IMG/VR virus record: IMGVR_UViG_3300033145_001218
Span: 1 to 39,543 of that record
Length of the DNA: 39,543 nt
Strand: one strand, 5' to 3'
Origin: a virus
Part shown: piece after piece, positions 30,428 to 36,636 of the stretch
How the letters are laid out: every line of letters starts with the position of its first letter
How positions within the stretch are numbered: the first letter of the stretch is position 1
The notes under the pieces: model-generated
The model's database searches: none
What the model saw: the letters and a program-made list of their open reading frames with translations, nothing else
Told to the model about the DNA's origin: nothing
Translations under genes and position numbers: made by a program

Positions 30428-31043
30428 ATGATTGTTGGATTCTTTCTCGTCGCCTTGGCGACTGCTGGCGATTCTGCACCCGAGCCCGAGCCCGACGCCG
30501 CGAGCGCGCCGGTCACTGATCCGGTGGAGACAGAGGCGGCACCCGTTGAGGTGACTGTCGAACCGGCGGTGCCGCCCGCAGATGCCGAGGAGCCCGTGGA
30601 AGACGACGTACTCGAAGAGAAACCCCGGCCACCAGGGCCACCGGGGGCACCAGGGCCACCGGGGGCACCAGGGGCACAGGGGGCATACGTGCCGCCGCCG
30701 CCACCGGAGCTGGCGCAGCCAGCGCCAAAACTCCAGCCGAAGGCGGTTGGAGTACCTCGAGCAGACGTGCCTGACCGCGCGAGCCGAGTTGCTCAACCGC
30801 GGAGTGACACAACAGTCGTATGGGGCGCCTCTGGTGTTGATTGGCGCCATTGCCGTCGTGACTTCGATTGCGTCGGCGATCGCCATTCTCGGTGTTGGGT
30901 CTGGAGAGGACAACGAGTTGCCCTGGGCGATCACCGGGATCTCGGCGGGCGCCGGGTTGGTGCTCACCTTGACCGGCGGGCTCTTACAGGGCTTCGCCGA
31001 CGAGAACGTGGCCGCGGCGATGGTGATGGGGTGTGGTCCATAG
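30428..31043 (+). pseudogene. Secreted/membrane protein with collagen-like stretch, frameshifted
   Basis: ATG 30428 (GGGGGA upstream) opens with a signal-like MIVGFFLVALATAGDSA, then a proline/glutamate-rich region and a collagen-like run (GPPGAPGPPGAPGAQG). Near 30727-30755 the protein-like frame changes by +1: the continuing frame becomes arginine-rich, while the other frame gives RRRLEYLEQTCLTARAELLN, then two membrane helices (VLIGAIAVVTSIASAIAIL and ITGISAGAGLVLTLTGGLL) to the TAG at 31041-31043. The join would make about 200 residues. It could be a sequencing error, a true inactivation or recoding at CCAAAACTCC. Confidence 0.65.
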
Positions 31044-31281
31044 ACGCGGACCCGTGCCGGCGCACGCGCGCGATAACGGATCAGTTGGTATGCGGCACCG
31101 TCCAACACGACAGCGGCAGTGCTGCTGCTCACCGTGCGCGGCTGACCGGCGAACTGGCGACGATCGCCGCTAACAAAACCCCCGAGATACATCGGAGACT
31201 CTGTTAGCATATGTGATTTAGGTTAGCAAGTGTTATCCGTGGCCGGTATTGAAACTTCTCAGCGCCGAGTGCCTCCCTCGA
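31044..31281. other. Non-coding region between convergent genes, with GTTAGC repeats
   Basis: There is no convincing gene in 238 bases. The right half is the most AT-rich part of this neighbourhood. It holds GCTAACA (31169-31175), its inverse TGTTAGC (31202-31208) and a further GTTAGC (31222-31227), followed by TTATCCGTG (about 31232-31240), a poor match to a DnaA box. Short cysteine-rich or arginine-rich ORFs here look spurious. Confidence 0.6.
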
Positions 31282-31608
31282 TTACCCGCCATCCGCGCCG
31301 GTGCGCTTCGCAGTGCGCGGGCCCGTTCTTGCCCCCTGAGGGTCGAGAATCTCGAGAACCTCGGGCGGATCGTGGAAGAGAACGAGATTCAGGTCGAGAT
31401 GAAGGAATCGACGTAGCTTCAATACAGAGTCCAGCCCAGCAGATCGAGCCCCGCTGAGAATCTGGCTCAACTCAGGCCTGCTCATACCGGCCACCCGCGC
31501 GAAATCTTTGTCGTTCGGGCACACCTTCCGGTACCGCTCCCGTTCGTGCCGAAGCCACTTCCGGACCCGTTCACGTACTTCAAAATCGGTTTTCTTCTTG
31601 GCCATCAT
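31282..31608 (-). CDS. XRE-family regulator, repressor candidate
   Basis: ATG at 31608 (or 31605; 31671 opens the frame further upstream) gives 108 residues beginning MMAKKKTDFEV. The core is a lambda repressor-like helix-turn-helix: DKDFARVAGMSRPELSQILS, followed by SVLKLRRFLHLDLN. There is no LexA-type self-cleavage domain. It is transcribed away from a Cro-like gene, the classic switch layout, so it is the best CI-type repressor candidate. Induction would need another mechanism. Confidence 0.65.
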   Translation of the reverse strand: MMAKKKTDFEVRERVRKWLRHERERYRKVCPNDKDFARVAGMSRPELSQILSGARSAGLDSVLKLRRFLHLDLNLVLFHDPPEVLEILDPQGARTGPRTAKRTGADGG

Positions 31609-31688
31609 CAACGCCTTACCGCTGGTGGCCTTGCAAGAGCGGAATATCTGTTGCGCAGTGAGTTCACACATGCTACCGCTTGAACATC
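31609..31688. promoter_or_regulatory. Divergent switch region between two XRE genes
   Basis: About 80 bases lie between the two divergent regulator starts. It contains the imperfect palindrome GTGAGTTCAC (31658-31667) and AT-rich GGAATATCTG. I could not place convincing -35/-10 pairs. Operators for one or both XRE proteins are expected here by analogy with cI/cro. Confidence 0.45.
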
Positions 31689-31901
31689 ATGAAAATTAAT
31701 GGGCGCGCGCTTCTTTTGAGTTTTTTGATGAAGAGGGGCCTTGATCAGGCCGAACTCGCGACAGCCCTCGGCGTCGCTGCTTCCTTGGTTTCATATTGGG
31801 TGAACGGGCAGCGCCGCCCAAGCATCGACAACGCCTTCGCGCTTGAAACGCTCACCAAGGGCTTGGTCCCCGCCAAATCTTGGACGCGGCCACCACGCTG
31901 A
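31689..31901 (+). CDS. Cro-like XRE regulator
   Basis: ATG 31689 gives 70 residues; a TTG at 31680 is in frame. The helix-turn-helix is clear: GLDQAELATALGVAASLVSY, then WVNGQRRPSIDNAFALETLT. Small size, absence of other domains and divergent orientation to the larger XRE gene make it a Cro-type candidate that starts the plus-strand early genes. Confidence 0.7.
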   Translation: MKINGRALLLSFLMKRGLDQAELATALGVAASLVSYWVNGQRRPSIDNAFALETLTKGLVPAKSWTRPPR

Positions 31902-31921
31902 TCTGACGGAGGCCGCCCCAA

Positions 31922-32128
31922 GTGACCCCAACCACCGCCACCCTCCTGTCAGCAGCGCTGACCCTGCTTGGTGCGTCCATTCTCGTCCCTCCCCTGCTCC
32001 TAGCTCTTTGCCTGTTCGGCGCGCCCGTTCTCGTTACCTTTCTCGATCTGACCGACCAAGCTGATCCGATCCTACCGGGCCCAGAGCAAGCCCGAAACCC
32101 CAACCCCAACGAACCCCCAGGGGTGTAG
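31922..32128 (+). CDS. Small hydrophobic protein
   Basis: GTG 31922 with GGAGG (31908-31912) nine bases upstream gives 68 residues. Residues about 6-42 are strongly hydrophobic (TLLSAALTLLGASILVPPLL, then LALCLFGAPVLVTFL), enough for one or two membrane passes, followed by a proline-rich tail. Function unknown. Confidence 0.55.
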   Translation: MTPTTATLLSAALTLLGASILVPPLLLALCLFGAPVLVTFLDLTDQADPILPGPEQARNPNPNEPPGV

Positions 32129-32130
32129 GA

Positions 32131-32628
32131 ATGGCCCGAGACTACGGCGCGGACGGCGACTTGGTCCGCGTGATCAGCGATGTCGTGGGGCTCGTCGGCA
32201 ACACGAGAAAGCTCGCAGCTGCGTGCGTGATCGATCGCTCCACGCTCTATGCCTGGATGAGCAAAGAGAGCAAAAAACACCCCGCGCCCGTCCCCGCGTA
32301 TACGGTTCAAAAGCTGGCCGCGGGGCTGGCCGCCATTGGGCGCATCGACCTAACGATCAAGCTGATCACCGACGCGTACGGTCTCAGGGGGATGGGCCTC
32401 ATCGTATCGCGTATCCCATCTGAGGGCGCAACGACCGAGCAGCTGCAGCGTCAGGCGCTCAGGGTCAACCATGATGCCGGGCTGCTCGGCCTCGACGTGG
32501 CCGACGCGCTCGAGGACGGGGTGATCGACCACCAGGAGGAGGCGCACCTCAAGACCAGGATCGACGAAACCGAACGCGAGCTCGAGGAGATGCGGGCGAC
32601 GCTGACGGTTGTGAGGAGGACGAGCTGA
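32131..32628 (+). CDS. Phage regulatory protein, CII-like (CP76-type)
   Basis: A 165-residue protein. Residues about 18-45 form a helix-turn-helix (NTRKLAAACVIDRSTLYAWM). The C-terminal half pairs a segment LGLDVADALEDGVIDHQEEA with a charged coiled coil, as in the CP76/CII family of P2-like and lambdoid phages. In that family the protein activates repressor and integrase promoters after infection. The position after the Cro-like gene agrees. The family call is from pattern memory. Confidence 0.6.
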   Translation: MARDYGADGDLVRVISDVVGLVGNTRKLAAACVIDRSTLYAWMSKESKKHPAPVPAYTVQKLAAGLAAIGRIDLTIKLITDAYGLRGMGLIVSRIPSEGATTEQLQRQALRVNHDAGLLGLDVADALEDGVIDHQEEAHLKTRIDETERELEEMRATLTVVRRTS

Positions 32629-32930
32629 TGGATTTGGAACAACGCTACTGCATGACTCTGGAAGAGGAGCTGCGTCGGCCGGAGAGACGATGGCGCAAAC
32701 TCGTGGCGGCTGAGGATCTCCTACAGCCGGGTACGGTCGTGTTCGACCTACTTCCGATGTCCGATTGGGCCGAGGTCGCTCGTTCGCTCCGCGAGACTTT
32801 CACCGTCAAGGCGGGCGCTACTGCTAGTGCCCCGCCGGTGCCTGCTGCATGCCAGCGATCCCGGCTTTCAGCGAGTCTACGAACTTTTTGGAAGCGTCTG
32901 TTTCGCTCATTTGGTCGAGGATGCCCATGA
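32628..32930 (+). CDS. Hypothetical protein
   Basis: ATG 32628 overlaps the upstream stop (TGATG), giving 100 residues. The first about 65 residues look like a small folded domain (CMTLEEELRRPERRWRKLVA, then VVFDLLPMSDWAEVARSL). The last 35 are arginine/serine-rich and lie antisense to the next gene's 3' end, so they may reflect that gene's codons read backwards. No function seen. Confidence 0.5.
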   Translation: MDLEQRYCMTLEEELRRPERRWRKLVAAEDLLQPGTVVFDLLPMSDWAEVARSLRETFTVKAGATASAPPVPAACQRSRLSASLRTFWKRLFRSFGRGCP

Positions 32931-33072
32931 GTTCGCTGCAGGCCGAGCCAATTTCCTCGGGGACATCCTCTTTCCGAACCGGATGGCCCTCGTTGACGGC
33001 GGTCAGGATCGCGTTGACCTTGGTCGTGGTGTGGATCAGCGCCAGGAGCACAAACATCTCAAAATCTGACAT
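32824..33072 (-). CDS. Small minus-strand protein, hypothetical
   Basis: ATG at 33072 with AGGAAAG five bases upstream gives 82 residues: an N-terminal hydrophobic helix (FEMFVLLALIHTTTKVNAIL), then an acidic helical part (EEIGSACSELMGILDQMSET). Its 3' end overlaps the converging upstream gene by 107 bases. The ribosome site lies in an arm of the inverted repeat, so folding could mask it. It may be a small regulator of the early region. Confidence 0.6.
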   Translation of the reverse strand: MSDFEMFVLLALIHTTTKVNAILTAVNEGHPVRKEDVPEEIGSACSELMGILDQMSETDASKKFVDSLKAGIAGMQQAPAGH

Positions 33073-33073
33073 C

Positions 33074-33138
33074 TTGGCTTTCCTTCCGTGGGGTATTGGC
33101 TTTCCGCCCCGTTTGCGACGGAAGGAAAGCCAGTTTTT
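33074..33138. promoter_or_regulatory. 14-bp inverted repeat plus direct copy before the methyltransferase
   Basis: GGCTTTCCTTCCGT (33076-33089) and ACGGAAGGAAAGCC (33118-33131) are perfect inverse copies, followed by GTTTTT (33133-33138). TTGGCTTTCC is repeated directly at 33074-33083 and 33096-33105. It reads as a plus-strand intrinsic terminator with a 28-base loop, or as a multi-site operator between divergent genes. It also covers the ribosome site of the minus-strand gene. Confidence 0.65.
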
Positions 33139-33177
33139 CCGACAATACCAGGCGCCCCCGACAGGAACGGTTGTGTG

Positions 33178-34176
33178 ATGACCAAGGGTGTCGGCACCAA
33201 CACCACAACCCGGGCGGCGGTGGTTGACATGCCCGGCGGCCCGCTAACGGAAAAAGAGCGAGCCCTTCTGGCCCGCCTCGAGGCCATTGCCGACGAGGGA
33301 ATTCTCTCGTTCCGCCGAGTGGGGAACGTGCTCGCGATGATCTGTGATGCCCGCCTGTACAGGGAAACCCATGTGACCTTCGAGGAGTACCTAAAAGAGC
33401 GCTGGGACATCGGCCGAGCGCGCGGCTACCAGATGATGAAGGCAGCGGCCACCGTCGGGGCTCTGTCTACAATTGTAGACAAACCGCTGCCGGCCAATGA
33501 GGCCCAAGCCCGTGAGCTCGGGAGGGCACCCGACGACCAACGGCAGGATCTCTGGAACAAGGCCGTCGACACCGCCCCGAACGGCACCCCTACTGCCGCG
33601 CACGTCCGCAAGGTGGTGGAGGCCGAGGTCCGCCCCCGGAGCGCCCGGGAGGTGCTCCAAAGCAGCAAGTCGGTCGAACACTACACGCCGAGTTGTTACG
33701 TCGAGGCCGCTCGAGCTGTCCTCGGACGGATCGACCTCGACCCTGCCAGCTGCCGCGAGGCCAACCGTGTGGTGAAGGCGACGCGGATCCACACCATCAA
33801 GGACGATGGACTGTCGCGTCGCTGGAGCGGCAACGTCTATCTCAACCCGCCCGGCGGCCGGGACAAACACCACCGGTCGGTAGCGGCCAAGTGGGTGGCC
33901 CGCCTGCTCGAGGAATACGAGGACGGCGACGTCGAGGCGGCCGTGCTCGAGGTGTTCAATGCGCGACCGTGCGAGAAGTGGTTCACCCCTCTCTGGCAAT
34001 ACCCAATTTGCTTCACCGATCACCGTGTCGACCACTGGGGCCCGGGTTCGACGGGCAACCCCGTGCACGGCGCCGCGTTCGTCTATTTCGGCATCGGTGT
34101 CGCCGCGTTCGTCGAGCATTTCGGCCAATTCGGCCGCTGTGTGATCCCCCACGGCCAGCTAAGCGAGGTCGTCTGA
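33178..34176 (+). CDS. DNA N6-adenine methyltransferase with N-terminal ParB-like domain
   Basis: ATG 33178 (AGGAA upstream) gives 332 residues. The C-terminal domain matches phage Dam-type enzymes (DNA_N6-adenine_methyltransferase): EHYTP (167-171), IDLDPAS (185-191) in the SAM-binding region, the catalytic NPPG (223-226) and WFTPLWQYPICF. The N-terminal about 150 residues resemble a phage ParB/KilA-like helical domain (LKERWDIGRARGYQMMKAA, then LPANEAQARELG). Methylation may protect DNA from restriction or regulate genes. The recognition sequence is not predictable here. Confidence 0.85.
   Translation: MTKGVGTNTTTRAAVVDMPGGPLTEKERALLARLEAIADEGILSFRRVGNVLAMICDARLYRETHVTFEEYLKERWDIGRARGYQMMKAAATVGALSTIVDKPLPANEAQARELGRAPDDQRQDLWNKAVDTAPNGTPTAAHVRKVVEAEVRPRSAREVLQSSKSVEHYTPSCYVEAARAVLGRIDLDPASCREANRVVKATRIHTIKDDGLSRRWSGNVYLNPPGGRDKHHRSVAAKWVARLLEEYEDGDVEAAVLEVFNARPCEKWFTPLWQYPICFTDHRVDHWGPGSTGNPVHGAAFVYFGIGVAAFVEHFGQFGRCVIPHGQLSEVV
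33464..33481. promoter_or_regulatory. Perfect 18-bp palindrome inside the methyltransferase gene
   Basis: TGTCTACAATTGTAGACA equals its own reverse complement over all 18 bases. It lies within codons for the segment ALSTIVDK, where codon choice alone need not create such symmetry. The core TACA-n2-TGTA resembles operator half-sites of dimeric regulators. A binding protein is unknown. Confidence 0.6.
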
Positions 34177-34400
34177 TGTGTAGCCACGAAAGGCTGGTGT
34201 TTGGGTGCGGCGACTGCCGCGGGCGCGGTCAGCGCCTGGACTGCTGGACGTGCGGCTGCGGCGACGATCGGTTGCCGAGCTGCAGCTACTGCATGGTGTG
34301 TCGCCGCCGGCGGCCGCTGCGTTTCTCTGAGCGGGCGCTGCACCTCGTCGGCGACCAGGTCGAGACGCCCCTACTTCCGGGGGTGATTTGGTGGGGATGA
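34176..34400 (+). CDS. Cysteine-rich zinc-finger-like protein
   Basis: ATG 34176 overlaps the methyltransferase stop, giving 74 residues. It has CSH, CGDC, CWTCGCG and CSYCMVC within about 50 residues, enough for two zinc sites, followed by a basic RRRRPLRF and a C-terminal GVIWWG. Small zinc proteins of this kind are common near phage replication genes. No specific role is known to me. Confidence 0.6.
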   Translation: MCSHERLVFGCGDCRGRGQRLDCWTCGCGDDRLPSCSYCMVCRRRRPLRFSERALHLVGDQVETPLLPGVIWWG

Positions 34401-34810
34401 CTCGGGCAGAGCAACGCAATCGCATCGAGGAGCTCGAGCGGGAGATCGACGGTCTCCGGGTTGGCATGTTGGTGGCGACCCTGGACGCCCGCGGCGGTGC
34501 GAGGCTACGGGCGGCGGTTGACCGCGCGTCGGCCGGCGAGCTGTGCCGCGACGCGGTGGATGGCCAGGCCCTGGCGCGGATGGTCCTAGACGACCCGTAC
34601 GTGGCGGCCGACTCACCAACGTGGCTGGCGGCAGAGAAGATGGTTCTCGCGGGCGAGGCCTGTCAGCTGTCGAGGCACTCGCCGGGCTGTCAGTGCAAGG
34701 TTCACAACGCGGCGCGCCGGGCGCCGCGGCTGGAAAAATACGAAGCGGGTACTGCTCCCGTACCCCCTTTGCGGCCGACTGGGGGGGAAGGACATGGAGC
34801 TGATGAATAA
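34397..34810 (+). CDS. Hypothetical helical protein
   Basis: ATG 34397 overlaps the upstream stop (ATGA), giving 137 residues. The N-terminal coiled coil (AEQRNRIEELEREIDGLRVG) is followed by an alanine-rich helical domain (ARMVLDDPYVAADSPTWLAA) and a late CQCKVH. No family recognised. The following 77 bases contain a GCCGGC-aatct-GCCGGC hairpin and no gene that I can support. Confidence 0.55.
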   Translation: MTRAEQRNRIEELEREIDGLRVGMLVATLDARGGARLRAAVDRASAGELCRDAVDGQALARMVLDDPYVAADSPTWLAAEKMVLAGEACQLSRHSPGCQCKVHNAARRAPRLEKYEAGTAPVPPLRPTGGEGHGADE

Positions 34811-34887
34811 ACAGACCCGCTTCTTGCGTGCCGGGCCGGGCGCCGGCAATCTGCCGGCTCCGTCTGCATCGATAAGGAGAAGCGCCC

Positions 34888-35199
34888 ATGTGCCCCGACG
34901 TTGTGATCGCCCCAGACTTCCGCGACGCGCCGAATATCAACAGTCTTGCTTTGGCGCTGGGAACCGACAGATTCAAAGTCATAGGGCATTTGGTCGTAAT
35001 GCACTGCTGGATGGCTGTCCACGGCGGCTGGGCCGGGGACGGGGACGGCCCGGGTGCAACCACAGGCGATCTGGAGTTCGCTGCCCAGTGGGATGGTCCG
35101 GAAGGCGCTCTGATCGGGGGCCTGCAAGATGTCGGGATGCTGTACACGGACGAGAACGGCCTAAAACAGCTCTGGATCGACCCGATCAACATCAAGTAG
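34888..35199 (+). CDS. Small winged-helix-like protein beside the replication gene
   Basis: ATG 34888 with AAGGAG nine bases upstream gives 103 residues. The pattern (NSLALALGTDRFKVIGHLVV, then MHCWMAVHGGW and LIGGLQDVGML) resembles the N-terminal winged-helix domain of phage replication initiators, here as a stand-alone protein. It probably works with the next gene in replication. The fold and role are inferred from pattern and neighbourhood. Confidence 0.55.
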   Translation: MCPDVVIAPDFRDAPNINSLALALGTDRFKVIGHLVVMHCWMAVHGGWAGDGDGPGATTGDLEFAAQWDGPEGALIGGLQDVGMLYTDENGLKQLWIDPINIK

Positions 35200-35239
35200 T
35201 TGCTGGGCTCTCATTGGCGGCCTTTGGCGGGGGGCTGTC

Positions 35240-36289
35240 ATGAGAGAGTTTTCCAAGATCACGCCGCAGTTCTGGATTGGCGAGACCGGGCGGGAGCTTC
35301 GCGCCCACGGACCCGAGGCCCAGATCGTCGCCATGTACCTGCTGACGGCGCCGACCGCCGGCATGCTCGGTCTCTACTACCTACCTATCCCGACCATCGT
35401 TCACGACACTGGGCTTTCCGCTGAAGGGGCTTCGAAGGGGCTTCGGAGGGTCTGCGAAGGGGGGTTTGCCTCGTATGACGAGATTTCTGGCTTCGTCTGG
35501 GTGCACGAGATGGCCCGGATCCAGGTCGGGCAGCTCTCCTCGAAGGACAACCGGGTCAAGGGCATCCGGCGCGAGTACGCTTCGATGCCTAACAACCCGT
35601 TCTTGGGACCGTTCTTCGAAAAATACACAGGTATTTTCCACATCGAGGAGCGCCGGGAAGGAAGGGGCTTCGGAGGGGCTTCAGAGACCCTTCGAAGCCA
35701 AGAGACAGAGACAGAGATAGAGACTGAGAAAGAGAGAGAGACAGAGACAGATCAAGGGCCCGCTCGCAAGCTCGCGCCGGTTTCTCTCTCCACCCGGCGC
35801 CGTCCCGGCGTCGAACAGGTGCTCGAGCACTACTGTCTCCGGTACCCGAAGCGGCGGGGTCAGGCCCAGAACCCAGACGTCCTCGACCTCGTCAGCGCCC
35901 GGTTAGCCACCCACAGCCCGGAGGATCTGTGCCAGGCCATCGACGGCAACCGGGACGGCGATGACGGCTGGTGGCGGAAAAAGGGACACACAGAGCTCGA
36001 TCGGATCATGGAGAGCGACAAGGCGGTGGACAAGTTCATCGCCCTGGCGGAGTCGGCCAAGGAGGCCGAGCTACCAACCGGCAAGGCCCGGGCGGTTGAG
36101 CTTTGGCCCGTGATTGCCAAGGCCGCCGCTTCCCGCGGGCACATCGAGGACCCGCTCGCCCGAGAGGCGGTGAAGGCGATGGGCGGTCTGCACGTGCTCG
36201 GCGCCATGGGCGTGAAAGACCTTCATCGGGTCGGCCGCGACGGCTTCATCGACGAGTTTGTGAGAGCGGCCGGGAAGGTCGCGTCATGA
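35240..36289 (+). CDS. Replication initiator (O-like/DnaD-like)
   Basis: A 349-residue protein. The N-terminal about 125 residues form a winged-helix-type domain (REFSKITPQFWIGETGRELR, then VAMYLLTAPTAGMLGLYYLP and SKGLRRVCEGGFASYDE). A glutamate/threonine linker (about 154-171, ETETEIETEKERETETD) joins a C-terminal helical domain (VEQVLEHYCLRYPKRRG, then WWRKKGHTELDRIMESDKAV). This plan matches phage initiators that bind iterons with the N-terminal domain and recruit helicase with the C-terminal one. The gene itself contains the iteron clusters described next. Confidence 0.7.
   Translation: MREFSKITPQFWIGETGRELRAHGPEAQIVAMYLLTAPTAGMLGLYYLPIPTIVHDTGLSAEGASKGLRRVCEGGFASYDEISGFVWVHEMARIQVGQLSSKDNRVKGIRREYASMPNNPFLGPFFEKYTGIFHIEERREGRGFGGASETLRSQETETEIETEKERETETDQGPARKLAPVSLSTRRRPGVEQVLEHYCLRYPKRRGQAQNPDVLDLVSARLATHSPEDLCQAIDGNRDGDDGWWRKKGHTELDRIMESDKAVDKFIALAESAKEAELPTGKARAVELWPVIAKAAASRGHIEDPLAREAVKAMGGLHVLGAMGVKDLHRVGRDGFIDEFVRAAGKVAS
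35423..35757. other. ori: Putative replication origin inside the initiator gene
   Basis: Cluster 1: GAAGGGGCTTC at 35423-35433 and 35434-35444, with weaker units at 35445-35455 and 35456-35466, all 11 bp apart. Cluster 2: GAAGGGGCTTC 35661-35671, GGAGGGGCTTC 35672-35682 and AGAGACCCTTC 35683-35693. Each good unit is a near-palindrome (GAAG-GGG-CTTC). A strongly purine-biased tract follows (about 35694-35757). Iterons in the initiator gene followed by a purine-asymmetric tract is the lambda ori plan. Origin function is inferred. Confidence 0.6.
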
Positions 36290-36636
36290 GCAGCGATCCC
36301 GAGGATCTGCTCACGACGGCGGAGGCCGCCAAGGTGCTGCGGTGCTCGGTGTCGTGGCTGGGGCGAGCTCGGCGTGGAGGCCGAGGCCCCGCGTCCACGC
36401 GCATGGGCAGCCTGATCCGGTACCGCCTCGGCGACGTGCACGACTACATCCGTTCCAAGCGGGAGCCGCAATGCCAGACCAGAGACGATGGAGCCGAGAT
36501 GGCATCACCTACTTCGAGCGCGGCGACCGCAGGACCATCTGGGTCGACATCCACGTTGAAGGTCGCCGATTCAAACGAAGCACGCGCGAAACGACTCGGC
36601 AAGCAGCTGAGAGAGCAGGACGCAGAATCCGCGTAG
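36286..36636 (+). CDS. Second Xis/AlpA-like HTH protein
   Basis: ATG 36286 overlaps the initiator stop (ATGA), giving 116 residues. The HTH_17-type domain is clear: LLTTAEAAKVLRCSVSWLGR, then ARRGGRGPASTRMGSLIRYR and LGDVHDYIRSKRE. The last about 55 residues overlap the downstream recombinase in another frame and are serine/alanine-rich. It is probably the directionality factor or regulator for that recombinase. Confidence 0.65.
   Translation: MSSDPEDLLTTAEAAKVLRCSVSWLGRARRGGRGPASTRMGSLIRYRLGDVHDYIRSKREPQCQTRDDGAEMASPTSSAATAGPSGSTSTLKVADSNEARAKRLGKQLREQDAESA

Noticed and set aside
30389-31210. 273-residue minus-strand frame starting at the GTTAGC repeats
   Set aside because: It is antisense to the collagen-like/membrane gene and rich in Trp/Cys/Pro from the reversed Gly-Pro repeats; no ribosome site.
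31232-31240. TTATCCGTG as a DnaA box and origin
   Set aside because: It is a single box with mismatches and no cluster; the iterons in the initiator gene are a far better origin candidate.
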